Source: Artemia franciscana (lineage: Eukaryota; Arthropoda; Branchiopoda; Anostraca; Artemiidae). Taken from it: DNA of 64,000 bases. Below are positions 35,263 through 46,744 of this stretch, in pieces; the first letter of the stretch is position 1, and each line of letters begins with the position of its first letter. The translations under genes were made by a program, and so were the position numbers. Location: contig NC_088883.1 of NCBI RefSeq assembly GCF_032884065.1, positions 787,101-851,100 of the forward strand, written 5' to 3'. The notes beneath the pieces are model-generated. The model did no database searches and was not told where the DNA came from. It worked only from the letters and a program-made list of their open reading frames with translations.

Positions 35263-35689
35263 CTGAGAAAAGAGAACGAAATAAATGAAAATAGACGAAG
35301 GTAAAACCGTGCTGAGTAAAATTTAATTAACAACTATGAATCAAAAAGCTAAAAAAAAGGATTGGTAAAAAAAAAAAACTTTCAAGCTGAATGAAATGTA
35401 AAACGTCGCAATTCTGATAGATCGTATTAAAGTACTGATATAAAGTGCTTAATTCGTCAAGAAACGGAATCAGCAAAAAATTAAAGCCAAAAGAAGCAGA
35501 TAATCCACGTAATAATGCTCAGAAAGCTACGCTACGAGAAAGGCTAGTACCTCAATCGCGTCTTACATCCCCAATTGCGTTTCATAGCTCTATTCTGGCT
35601 GCACAGTCCGATGGGTATCCACTTGTATTTTAGAAGGTATAAATGTATCTCTTATTGCTTATGTTTTCAATCCCAGCCGAACAGTACTG

Positions 35690-36400
35690 GCGTTTGAAAA
35701 AGTTTTTTTTTTTTATTTCGAGTTGAGAATATTCAAAAATAAATCTTAAGTTTAACACTGAAAAGTCAGAAGTCGTACTATTTAACTGAATCCAAGATAC
35801 CGGAGGATTTAAGGTTGATCTTGATGGAACATTAGTTACTCCTAAACTGGAAATGAAACATCTCGGTCTTCAATCGATGACTCTCAAAGGAACTAGAAAA
35901 CTCCTCGTCCGTCATTTCCAGCGCCGGACGTGCTGTGCCTACGGCAACATAGTATCTAATATACTTAGTAATCGCCAGGTACTAGCTAAACGATATAACG
36001 CATTTGCATTTCAAAATTTTGTGTACCTTGCGCCTTTACTGCCGGTATGCTAAGTATCTCCTCGACCTTGTGCAGTGATTATTGGCCCAAAAAGAGATAC
36101 GGTACTATAGACGTTAATGCTGCCATTGGAAGATGCGTTGAAGCCTATGAGTTATAAATCAATGGACATCCATGGTGTTCCGGGTTAAAACAATAAGTGC
36201 ATCGATTTTTTTTCTTCTTCTTTTTTGTTCATTATTGTGCTTGATATGTGTGTTGTGTTTGCGTAATTTTTGGGGTAAATATTGTGCTTATGTTAAGAAT
36301 TTTCTTTTTGTTTTATTGGTCATTTTTTGTCCTTCTCTCTTTGTTTCCTCTTATACTTTGTTTGTTATAAATAAATTCAATCTAATTATAATTCAAAAGT
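35690..36400 (+). mobile_element. LINE 3' fragment (RT C-terminal part)
   Basis: The frame around 35760-36050 reads EKSEVVLFN, then KVDLDGTLVTPKLEMKHLGL, RKLLVRHFQRRTCCAYGNIV and NAFAFQNFVYLAPLLP, as in the region after the RT palm of animal LINEs (..HLGL.., ..YNA.A.P..LY..P). A stop replaces one codon after LFN near 35789. A T-rich 3' UTR follows, ending ATAAATAAATTCAATCTAAT near 36370-36390. It is different in sequence from the 16-kb LINE. Confidence 0.65.
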
Positions 36401-37365
36401 TGAAAATCTTCCCCAATGCAAAACATCAGCATGTAAACAAGGAAATAAGAACATTACCTGGCAAGGCCACTAATAGCGTAAATTTTGTTCTTGATCAAAG
36501 ACATGAAGATACTGGTAACCAGCTAAACGAGCATTTAACAAAAATTGAAGTCACTCACTCCTTTGTCTAATCCGCAAACATTTTTCAGACGATTTTTATC
36601 TAACCCATAGACGATTATTAGCCATCAGCAGCAATAGACTGAATTGAACCAAAAAATGAATGAAAAGTAGAATCCTATTGATTACCCTAGATATTTACTT
36701 CAACCTCCCCCCCCCCCTCCTAAGGTTGGCCACCCCTTGACTAATGTTTTTAAATTCATTTCTACTACTAATAACTACCGTCCCATTGGAAAACCGGTTG
36801 ACATTACTCCTATTCCGAAAAAAATGATGAATTGAAATTTGATGCAAAAAAGTCTGATAACTATAATGCCCACTTTTTGTAGAATTTATGAAACATTTTA
36901 GCGAATTGGTTATGTTGGAATTGAACATGTCGATATTTTATCCGACAACTTGTTTATATTTTCAATCATACAGATGAACCAGATAGGCAGGAACCAGGTA
37001 GTTACATAACAATAGATTTTAACGGGTTTTCCTCTGATACAACATATTTTAATTAAAAAGAAATTACTCACAGATTTTTCTGCAAATCTAAACTGAATAA
37101 CTATCATAGTTGTAGTCATCATTAGAAGGATTGCATCCGATATGAAAATTGGGTGAGAGTATATAAGACTTAAGCCTAGAAGAAATATTCGGCAAGAGAC
37201 ACCCCCAACAGAGCCGAGGTAGTTATTGAAAAAGCGAAACAAGATTCAGATTCTTGACCAATGATTACGAATGAAAAAATAGTTAAGTTTTTCCGTGTTA
37301 TTTTATTTATTATTTTAACCTCCTTTCCCTGAACAACTAAGCGCAATTAAAACTAGATTATATAA
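36401..37365. other. No recognised feature
   Basis: Open frames at 36172-36570 (plus, partly the T-rich LINE tail) and 36695-37242 (minus) do not resemble known families. A C-rich run is at 36707-36718. Confidence 0.35.
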
Positions 37366-37369
37366 GTGA

Positions 37370-37880
37370 CTATCACTTCTGATCTGAAGTGAGAGATATC
37401 GTACAGCTGGTGAAGAGAGGAAACGCCAGCTTAGCTGTTAAAATTAATGAAATTTTTTTCCATAGGTAACCGTTTAAGAACTTGTATTACCTTTATTAGA
37501 CCGGTTTAAGAATATGCTGACCAAATAAGGTATTTAGTTTAACTGTGGGACAATCTAAGTGTAACAGAAACTTGCTCTTGTTATTGTTTACCATGGGAAA
37601 TTATATTTCTTCAAGCAAAGAAGGCTGAATCTGTGTATGGATTTTGGGAGAGGAAATGCCTAGACAGTCATGTACGCCGTGATATCTTACCCTCAGATTC
37701 TATCCTTAAACGACTCCCCCCAGGGAGATTGCGGGGTTCAGTTCCGAAGCTTAAAGAAAATTACGTAAAACATGTACGGAACAAATGAACGTTTGCCCTG
37801 ATTTTATATGCATGTATAACATTACCCTTTATTAAATTGTTAATTGATTTTTTTTCGTTTTTTTTTACTTATTTGTTATA
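37370..37880 (+). mobile_element. LINE 3' fragment, second type
   Basis: A frame at 37610-37785 reads KAESVYGFWERKCLDSHVRR, DILPSDSILKRLPPGRLRG and PKLKENYVKHVRNK, which looks like the extreme C-terminus of a LINE RT. Upstream, 37440-37560 keeps hints of FLRTCITFIRP-like sequence. Followed by a T-rich tail. Assignment is tentative. Confidence 0.45.
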
Positions 37881-39303
37881 TTGACTGATTGTATTTATTG
37901 GAATAGATAATTAACAAGCGAACGATGATAACAGATGCAAGAAACAAAAAGAGGTGAAAATTGATATAAAAGCAAAACACAAGATAATGTTGTTAAAGTC
38001 ATCAAACACAAACTTCAAAAGTTGGATAAAAAAAAAAAATGACATAGAGTCATCCTGAATATAATGTAGTACCCAAAATGTCCTGAGACACAAAACTGAT
38101 AAAAAAGGCCGTATTGAATATAATCTAGCTAGCTAACAGCTACGGAAAAAAAAAAGAAAAGACGAGAAGGATAGAGAAATAAAAAGAAGAACTGAGAAAT
38201 GACAACATCAGGCTTAAAAATAAATAGAATATTCAACGATACAAATCTAAACTAACATTAAGAAAAAACAAAACCGATAATCATAAATAGAATTAAAGGA
38301 TAAAACTATATATTAAATATAGTTTTATGCATGGTCAAAAACGAAATATAACTTCCTTAGACAAAAATTAATTCTAGATCCAATAGGCCACTACTTAAGA
38401 TACAAGCTATTGAGCTTCGAGCTCCCCACGACATGCTCAATTCATCTTGTAAACGTTAAAGTACACATACTACGATGCCCGAGTTTTGGGGTGCTGTACT
38501 GAGTTGTGCTGCAACTTGTCATTTTAAAACCATCAAAGGAATCTGTCAATATATGAATCATGAAATAATTCTCAGCACATGTGCAACTCTTGCCCCTCAC
38601 CTTTTCTTGGAAAGTTATATCCACACGACTGGTTTCTATATAAATATACCTCACTAGTTCAGTAATTATTCCTACTAAAGACTCAAGAAATTTCAAAAGG
38701 GTCTTAGAAAAACATAAACTTGAAATAAATTTCAGGAGTTCTAAAAAAAAAACAATAAGAAAGAATAAGAAATACATAAGGCTATAAAACTATCAGTTAT
38801 TCACCTGATTCTTTTTGTTTTATAACTAATGAATTAAATTTTACATTAGCCACCGCCGAGATATATATTGCCCTATTCACCATGGTATTTTACTGATGCC
38901 GAGTTTTAGCAATACTACTAAGAACTCACTGCAGCACCAATTACTGGGGCACATAAAAACAAATTCCCAATTTTTTACAGTTATTTGTCTGAAACAGTGC
39001 AGCCTTACAGAAATTGAAAGATTGATACACAATTTTGAAATTGAATTTGTACACAAAACCCACTGAACGGAAAACAGTCAAAAATTAATTGTACGGGGGG
39101 GAGTAACTTATTGGACAGTGGGGGATACCCACGCACTCCCCGGGAGAAAATATATAGCAGATAAAAAGTATATTATATTTAGTGGGATTTAAGAGTGGGC
39201 AAGATAAGCCGGGAGACCCATTTGATGCATGTCAAATATAGTATACAAAAAAACCCTCATACATAAGCCTTGAGATACCATAAAAGCGACATACCAAAAG
39301 CAG
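37881..39303. other. No recognised feature
   Basis: AT-rich DNA. A small palindrome AAACTATATATTAAATATAG lies near 38303-38325. Overlapping open frames at 38442-38777 on both strands look like chance. Part of this may be 3' UTR or intron of the FKBP-like gene. Confidence 0.4.
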
Positions 39304-39477
39304 TCATAATTCGTCGTGTTTGGGTCCAGAAAATTCCTCATAACTAATAAATCCGTCCCTGTCTTTATCTTCGTGCTGAAAAATCTCTTCAGCAATTTTT
39401 TGCAGGTTGACAGGGTTGTCGGTTGCCTCGGTGGTTTCTTCTACTCCTGGTAGATTCTGTCTAATATAGGTCAATAC
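39304..39477 (-). CDS. Terminal exon of FKBP7/14-like ER protein, HDEL variant
   Basis: Minus strand. Acceptor ..CTGCTTCAG (plus CTG at 39478-39480) then VLTYIRQNLPGVEETTEATD, KIAEEIFQHEDKDRDG, FISYEEFSGPK and HDEL, TGA at 39304. The EF-hand loop DKDRDGFISYEE has all Ca ligands. HDEL at the extreme C-terminus is an ER retrieval signal found in FKBP7/FKBP14 family proteins, which fold procollagen and other secretory clients. The exon lacks the PPIase domain, which must be encoded upstream (above 39480 on this strand). The frame is clean and the EF-hand is conserved, so the gene is probably alive. Open frame upstream of the acceptor to 39534 is intronic. Confidence 0.78.
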   Translation of the reverse strand, partial: VLTYIRQNLPGVEETTEATDNPVNLQKIAEEIFQHEDKDRDGFISYEEFSGPKHDEL

Positions 39478-39480
39478 CTG

Positions 39481-40055
39481 AAGCAGGTCATGCAAGTAGC
39501 TTATTGACTTTATTAGAAAAAAAAAAGCAATCAAGTTAAGGCATTCATATCAATCAATTAGTGCTACCTCTAGATATTCTTAATACTTCACTCACCTATG
39601 CCTACAGTATTACTTATTAATTAAGCCCGTAGTATAAATTTCTAGTATACGGATACTTTCTACTCATACTATTACTTAGTAACTAAACGAAGTATAGCTT
39701 ATGTATAGTAGTACTTATTTTTCCAAAATTTAAGTTTTCGAACATAGGTGGTATTAATTTTTTTTTTTCAATGGCAGTCTAAAAAAAAGCAACAGGTTTG
39801 ACTCATGCAAAGAAGGTGATGACATAAAAAACAGTAGGAACAAATCCATTGTTCTAAGGCATTAAACTATATCCGTATCAATATATCTATGACATAATTA
39901 TATTTCCTGTACTATTCTTAGTAATTTAATTGTTGCTATTTATTTTGTTAAACGCCGAAATAAATTTATTAAGAAATCAAAACTGATGCATAATTAAAAT
40001 GAAAAACTGTAAATTAAAGCTTCCATAGAAGGTTTTTTAATCCCCGTCAATAGCA
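39481..40055. other. No recognised feature (intron of FKBP-like gene likely)
   Basis: AT-rich. No PPIase-domain exon was recognised on the minus strand here. Confidence 0.4.
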
Positions 40056-40059
40056 TTGG

Positions 40060-40965
40060 AACCAAGACATTTAACATCAGAGCTTTGAGACACGAGGTCT
40101 TTCTAAATATCAAATTTCATTAAGATCTGGTCGCTCGTTCGTAAGTTAAAACTACATTATTTTTTTTAATTTTTCCGAATTAACCCCCCTCCCCAAACTC
40201 CCCCAAAGAGAGCCAATCCGGTCTAGATATGTCAATCACGTATCTAGGACTTTAGCTTATTCTTCCCACCAAGTGTCATCACGATCCCTCCACTATTAGT
40301 GCTTTCCAAGATTTCCGGTTTCCTCCTCCAGCTCCTCCCCAATGTCACCGGATCCAGTCGGGATTGAAAGTAAGAGCTCTGAGACACAAGGTCCTCGTAA
40401 ATATTGAATTTTATCAAGATCCAATCACCCATTCGTAAGTTAAAAATACCTCATTTTTTCTAATTTTTACGAATTACCGACTCAGGAGCCCCCAACTCCC
40501 CCAAAGAGAGCAGATCCGGTCTAGTTTTGTAAATCCTGTATTTAGGACTTGTGCTTATTTTCCCCACAAAGTCTCATCCCGATCTCTCGACTCTAAGCGT
40601 TTTCCCAGATTTCCGGTCACCCCCAACTCCCCCCAATGTCACCGGATCCTGTCGTGATTCAAAACAAGAGATCTGAGTTACAATGTCCTTCTAAATGTGA
40701 AATCTCATTAAGATCCGATCAACCGTTCATAAGTTAAAAATACATTATTTCTTGTAATTTTTCAGAATTAACTGTCCCCACACTCCCCATCCCGATGGTC
40801 AGATTGGGGAAAAGACTATTTCTAATTTCATCTGGTCTGGTCCCTGATAGGCCTGTCAAATTTCATCCACCTAGCTTATCTTGAAGTGCCCAAACTATCA
40901 AAACCGGGACCGACAGACTGACAGAAATCACGATCGCTATATGTCGCTTGGTAAATACCAAGTGC
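40060..40965 (-). mobile_element. Family S element, minus orientation, about 295-bp tandem units
   Basis: Three units carry GAGCTCTGAGACACAAGG-like blocks at about 40078, 40374 and 40666 (spacing 296 and 292). Each contains ATTAAGATCYGRTCRCYCGTTC, CAACTCCCCCAAAGAGAGC and CCRGATTTCCGGT. The right end (element start) has ACCGGGACCGACAGAC, CGATCGCTATATGTCGC and the palindrome CTTGGTAAATACCAAG at 40949-40964. The longer copy at 61944-63990 is in the opposite orientation. Confidence 0.85.
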
Positions 40966-41336
40966 CATAATCAAACAACTTTGAAGACTAATAAATTAAT
41001 TTTTATTGCCCTTGTTTCCCTCCCTTTCGTCATTGACTACCCCTATATCATCCCAATATTTTGTTTATTATTACCCCATATTTTGTTTATTATTATCTCA
41101 TCGTATATTATTACGTCTACCATAGCTACAGTTTCTTTGATAGAAGCATATTTCTTGGGACCCACCTACAAGACAGAAGTAATCGCCTGCTACAAAGCAT
41201 GTGGAAAATATTAGGTCTGCGAAACGCCCATTTTTCCCGGTTGGGAACACGATAGCGTTTTCTACACCCTATCATTACGTTCGAATCCTATTGTTCCCCT
41301 TGGTCCAGGCCCCCCAAAAATTTTTTTCTCTAGATC

Positions 41337-41702
41337 CACCCCTCAAGAGCGAGGCGTTGAGGAGGGGACAACCCGTTTCATTTACGGAAAAATTTCTGTT
41401 CGTTTAAAGTTCTAATGTCGCTCCTTACTTACAGTTAAAAAATTTTTTTTATTTATTTAATCTTCATTAAGATCATATTTGAACTTTTGGGGAATCCTCT
41501 TTTTAGAAAATAACACAAATTTTCTATGAGTCGTTGCTTATGATGGACAACATTAAACTTAATAAATTTTAGTTCATTTGGATTCAGCATAAAAGCCAAT
41601 TCTTTTGATCTATCAATTGTTATCAAAATTCTCTTTTTTACAGCTTCGGTTACTTGTGGGCCGAGCCGCCTCTCTACTTACTGTTCGCACCACGAACTGT
41701 TT
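41337..41702 (+). repeat. R1 remnant with internal deletion
   Basis: Begins in the right F1 arm (AAGAGCGAGGCGTTGAGGAG), passes TTTATTTAATCTTCATTAAGA and jumps to the R1 tail, ending CACGAACTGTTT at 41702. Everything between F1 and the tail is missing. A short tandem ATATTTTGTTTATTATTA lies just upstream at about 41056-41094. Confidence 0.75.
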
Positions 41703-41822
41703 CATGAAAAGGGAAGACAGTTTATTCTCGTTGCATTAATTTATAATTCATTGGGGTTATAAAAATTTTCTCATTATATCTGTTTATACCGAAATTTTCA
41801 TATATTTATCTTCAAATTTCAG

Positions 41823-41916
41823 TTGCCTCCCTATAAGACTGTTTTAAGCCATTTATCGTGGAAATTGAAGTTGGCTCATCAAGAAAAACTAAATGATTTA
41901 GTTATTCAAAGGCATG
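41823..41916 (+). CDS. Possible internal exon of unidentified plus-strand gene
   Basis: A good acceptor (TTTATCTTCAAATTTCAG, ending 41822) is followed by 94 bp open in frame 1: LPPYKTVLSHLSWKLKLAHQ then EKLNDLVIQRH, and a donor-like GTGAGG at 41917. The sequence is not part of the repeat families described here, and has coding-like composition. No protein family was recognised. The frame stays open to a stop near 41952 if not spliced. It could be chance, since only one exon of this kind is seen locally. Confidence 0.4.
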
Positions 41917-42714
41917 GTGAGGCATACTTTTTTTTAGTTTTGGACACTAAATAATTATTGGTGCTTACGTGTTAGCCCGACAACACTCACGAAGTTTGCT
42001 CTGTTTGTCTGAGAAAAACCGGTTTACTGTCTGCAATCGGTAATATCTTTGTCTCAATGAAAAAAACTACGATGCTAGTATGTTTTAATCAAATATTTAT
42101 GTATAAAGGTGGTTAGGGTGAACTATGTTAGGTATTTAATATAATGTGTTCCATGCGGCCTGCTTTCCATAATTCTTTGTTGTAGTTTCCATAATTTTCT
42201 TACCAAAGTCTTATATTTTCATTATATTCTGGTACATTTCATAAAGATTGACCTAACTTCACTTCTTAAGTGTTATTGTTAAAACTCGTTAGTTCCGAAT
42301 TATTTACTCAAAGTTAAAATTTTCTCCCAGCTGTTGATTGATTCTTCCAAAGATAAATTTCCCACAGGAACACTTGTTTCTTCATTTCTTTCTTTCTTCA
42401 TATTTATGAACTAAATTCATTTACCTTTGGAATGAACGGAGCAAAAATTTCTACCATTACTCAGACCAAACGTGTGTTTGAAAGGAGACTTTTGAATTTG
42501 GATACTTGTGCTCTTTCCAAATATAATAATAGCTGTTAATCGCACATTCAATATGGACCTTCGAAGATAATATCTTTTCTCTTATTTTAGATACGGTTTA
42601 TATAGCCTACGTATGTTAGCCTCACCCTTTTTAAAACCGGTTTATCTAAAAAATCAATCAACGGTGACAAAATTGAGAACCAATAAATGCATGGGAAATG
42701 TATTGCCGAATATC
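41917..42714. other. Unassigned, with R3 scraps
   Basis: 42225-42275 is R3-like in reverse (ACATTTCATAAAGATTGACC, then TAACTTCACTTCTTAAGTG). A CTCCCAG acceptor-like site precedes an open LLIDSSKDKFPTGTL frame near 42332-42375, too weak to call an exon. Confidence 0.35.
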
Positions 42715-44225
42715 AAACAGTTCGTGGTAACGAACTGTAGTAAGGAGTGACCCGGCTCAATAGTAACCGATACACTAAAAAATGGAATGTTGATACCGAT
42801 GGTTACATAAAAAGAATCGTATTTTAATGCTGATTTTAAATATATAAATCACATCAAGTTTAGTCTAACCCATCAAAAGTTATGAGCCTGAGAAAATTTA
42901 CCTTATTTTAGAAAATAGGGGGAAACACCCTCTAGAGGTCATAGAATGTTAACGAAAAATCACACCATCAGATTCAGCGTATCAGAGAACCCTACTATAG
43001 AAGTTTCAAGCTCGTATCTACAAAAACGTGGAATTTTGTATTTTTTTTGCCCGAAGACAGATCACGGAAGCGTGTTTATTTGTTTTTCTTTTCCCCAGGG
43101 GTGATCGTATCGACCCAGTGGTCCTAGAATGCCAGAAGAGGGCTAATTAGAACGGAAATTAAAAGTTCTAGTACTCTTTTAAAGTGACCAAAACATTGGA
43201 GGGCTCCTATGCCCCCTCCCACGCTCATTATTTTCCAAAGTCCTCGCATTAGAATTTCGAGATAGCCATTTTGTTCAGCATAGTCGAAAAACTTAATAAC
43301 TATGTCTTTTTGGACGACTTAATCCACGACAGTTCCCGGGGGAGGGGCTGCAAGTAACAAACTTTGACAATTGATTACATATAGTAATGGTTATTGGGTA
43401 GTGTACAAACGTTTTCGGGGGAAAACGTCAACGTTGAGCGGGGGGGGGGGTGCAGTCGGGGGTTACGTGGTTACGTGGGAGGATCTTTCTATGGAGGAAT
43501 TTATAATGAGGGAAGAGAATTTCCATGAAGAGGGTGCAGGATTTTCTAGCATTATTTAAAAAACAATGAGAAAATAAATAAATAAAAGTTTTTTCAACTG
43601 GAAGTAGGGAGCAGCATTGAAACAAAACGAACAGAAATTATTACGTATATAAGGGGATTTGTCTCCTCCAAAATACCTCGCTATTTACGCTAAGGTATTT
43701 TTAGTAATTCACAACTATTTATTCTACGGCCTTTTTGATTCAGGGGTCATTCTTAAAGAATTGGGACAAAATTCAAACTTTAGTGTAAAGAGAGAGGCAT
43801 TGTCGAGGGGGGTGAACCTCCTAATATACGTAATAAAAATATTCAAATATAGAAGTTCGTTACGTGAGTTAATTTATAAGTTACGTATATTTATTACTAA
43901 TAAAAACATTCGTAAAAAAAGTTCTAGTTGAATTTTTAAGTAGCCAAAAATTGGAGGGCAACTAGGCCTCCTCCTCCACCCTTTTTTTTATCAAAATTGT
44001 CTAAATTATCAAAAAAAATTTACTGGAAGTAAGAAGAGACATTAAAACTTAAAACGAACAGAAATTATTCCGTATATGAAAGGGGTTGTCTCCTCCTCAA
44101 TGCCTCACTCTATACGCTAGAGCTATTTATTGTTTTAAAAAGTAGAGTTGTGACAAAGAGTTGAACTTTAGCGTAAAGAGCGGGACGCTGAGGAGGGGAC
44201 AGCTCCTTCCATATACGAAATAATG
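42715..44225 (-). mobile_element. R1 repeat copy 7, minus orientation
   Basis: Right end of the element at 42715 (AAACAGTTCGTGGTAACGAA). Reading toward higher coordinates: tail, C/G-rich block (43190-43540, with a run of G at 43440-43450), F2 hairpin (43580-43860), AT-rich middle, then F1 hairpin at about 44025-44222 joined after a deletion. The outer F1 arm is cut at CGAAATAAT. The tail flank reads GATATTCG, matching the GAWW preference next to the CTGTTT end. Confidence 0.8.
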
Positions 44226-44249
44226 ATCAGAAATGATGAATCTGAAATA

Positions 44250-45110
44250 ATGTATGTGAGGGGGTTGCCCCCCTTTTCAGTATCACATTCTTTAAGCAAA
44301 TGGTTGACTTTTGTCCCAATTATTTAAGAATGACTCCTGGCACACAAGGACCTTTTAATTAGAATAATAAGCTTCTTACAAATACGAACATAAAAAAACG
44401 AACATAAAATACGATTTTTTACAAAATAATCATAAAATATTACGTATATAAGGAATTTCCTCTCCTCCACAATACCTTGCTCTTTACGCTAAAGTGTTTT
44501 TAGTAATTTCGACTATTTATTCTACGGCCTTTGTAATTCAGGGGTCATTCTTTAGGATTTGGGATAAATTCAAACTTTGAGTGAAGAGCGAGATATTGAC
44601 AAGGGGGCAAACTCCCTCATATACGTAATAAAAACATACAAATATTGAAGTTCGTTACGTAAGTTAATTCGTTAGGTACGCATGTTTATTACTAACAAAA
44701 ACGTTCATACAAAAATAAAAAAATCTAGTTGCATTTTTAAGTAACCAAAAATTGGAAGGCAGCTAGGCCTCCTCCCCCACCCCTTTTCTTATCAAAATCA
44801 TCCGATCATAACTATGAGAACACAATTCAACAAAAAACATTAATACGCAAGTTTTATTTTAATTATTCATGCGCGATGAGCCAAAATCAAAACATGCATT
44901 AATTCAAAAACGTTCAGAAATTAAATAAAAAAGCAAATTTTTTTAACTGCAAGTAAGGAGCAATATTAAAACTTAAAACGAACAAAAATTACTACATATA
45001 TGAAAGAGGTTGTCCCCTCCACATCTCCTTGCTCTTTACGCTAAAGTTTTTTTATTGTTTTAAAAAGTAGAGTTGTGACAGAGTCACAACTCTATTTTTT
45101 TAGTCACAAC
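44250..45110 (-). mobile_element. Partial R1 copy, minus orientation, lacking the tail
   Basis: Contains an F2-type hairpin region (44395-44625), AAACGTTCATACAAAAATAAA middle, GCTAGGCCTCCTCCCCCACC and the start of F1 (44925-45085), which breaks off within the loop into TCACAACTCTATTTTTTTAG, a local inverted repeat. The 3' tail is missing. Confidence 0.7.
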
Positions 45111-45829
45111 TCAAAAAAATAAACAAACCTACAAAATCAGCAAAGTTTGTGCATACTCTGGAAACATCATTCGGACCTATTGAGGGACGAAGGAGGTACA
45201 TTTGGTTGGAATCAGCGTTAAAATGCACATCGACTCTCACTTTTTTTCTGTGACTTAGCCAACGAATGTATTCGGAAAATTACGATTTTATCGAATATAT
45301 AATGTTTTTAACCTTTAATATATTGTATTATTTTGATTTTTATTTTTATCTGCTGAAAACGGTTCTTGGGAAGTGGCCGTGTTTTGATGGGAAATACATT
45401 TTAAGGTTACTAACGCAATATGGCCTATGGTATTAGTCAAGTGAAAATGGCATATCCAAAGTGGGAACGTTACATGTTTGATTTGACCTGTGCATTCTAT
45501 TGCTTACTATTTAATTTTAGTTTCGTATTTCTTGGTGCTGTTAGTGCTTTCAAGGCTACTTTATTCTCGGTGATTTTTTGTATGGAAAATTCTCGAGCTA
45601 CTGTGGGATAATTTAAAGACCACGGAAACCAGACTAGCCAAGTACTGACTACTAATAGAAAAAAAAAAAAATAATAACACAAAAAAAAAAAAAAAACTGA
45701 AATTCTCTACTAAACAAATTGAAAACTTTCTTACTTTAAAAAAAAATTAAGCTATTACTGTCATTGTATTTATTGAAATAAGAATTTAGTGTAGGGGAAA
45801 AGACGGGAACTTATTACTTATAAAACAAG
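45111..45829. other. No recognised feature
   Basis: Unassigned; A-rich runs at 45660-45700. The open frame 45420-45611 is not recognised. Confidence 0.35.
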
Positions 45830-46030
45830 CTGGGTATCAGCCAGTACACACTCGAGAAGTGAAGTTAGGCTAATCGCAATGAAATATAACCTTCATGTAA
45901 CCTTTAGTTTATATTATAATATAATTGGGCTGTATTTTTGCACAATAAGGGGGGGGGGATAAAATATTTGGACAGCGCCCTCAACTTAACCCCCTTCCCC
46001 CTAATGTGCAAATATATAGCCGAAGAAAAT
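45830..46030 (+). repeat. R3 dispersed repeat
   Basis: GAGAAGTGAAGTTAGGCTAA, ATGAAATATAACCTTCATG, a G run (45948-45957) and CCCTAATGTGCAAATATATAG follow the same order as at 28735-28900 and 57240-57720. Confidence 0.6.
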
Positions 46031-46545
46031 GGTTAGAAATTAAAGTTTTTCAAATGATGACATGCTAAGGAAAATTTTTCAGGGTGAGTCGTCTGCGAGA
46101 CATTTTACGGGGGGATTTCAGTGAGGAGGGGTTTACTGTTAGAAGGGGGATAATTTTTGGAGAGTGAGCCAGAAATAACGATATTATTTGAAAACCGATC
46201 AGAAATTAAATTAGAAAAAATAACTTTTTCAACTGAAAGTAAGGAGCAACATTAAAATCAAAACGAACGAAATTATTCCGTCTATAAAGGAGTGTTCCCC
46301 TCCTCAATACCTTACTCTCTCCATCAAAGTTTGACTGTTTGTCTCAATTTTATAAGAACAGCTACTGAAACACAGGGGCGGTTTACTTAAAATAGAAGTT
46401 TTTTTTTAAAGGGCTTAAAGTTTTTAGGGTAAAGAGCAAACTGCTGAGGAGGAGGTAAACCCTTCAAATACGAAAGAATTCTGTTCATTTTGACTTTTAA
46501 TGTTTATCCTTACTTTCAGTTAAAAAAATTTGTTTATTTATTAAT
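46031..46545 (+). repeat. Purine-rich module plus F2-type hairpin
   Basis: 46050-46190 matches the end of the purine-rich repeat at 7760-8235. It is followed by TTTTTCAACTGAAAGTAAGG and an F2 hairpin with middle block GAACAGCTACTGAAACACAGG. The right arm ends TCCTTACTTTCAGTTAAAAA near 46525. A half hairpin-like piece continues to 46740 (CCTTACTTTCATTTGC). Confidence 0.65.
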
Positions 46546-46744
46546 TATTATAATTAAATATTGTAATTAAATGACCAATGTGTTTCAGGAGTCATCCTTA
46601 AAAAATTGGAACACAAAGTCAAACTATAGTATTATAACCTTGGTATTGAGGAGGGGGGAATTCCCTTCGTGTAAGGAATAACCTCTGTTCATTTTATGTT
46701 TCTATGCTACTCCTTACTTTCATTTGCACGAACTTGTTTGTTTT

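Noticed and set aside
41270-41290. GTTCGAATCC, resembling a tRNA T-arm box B
   Set aside because: No matching acceptor, D-arm or anticodon stem could be placed around it.
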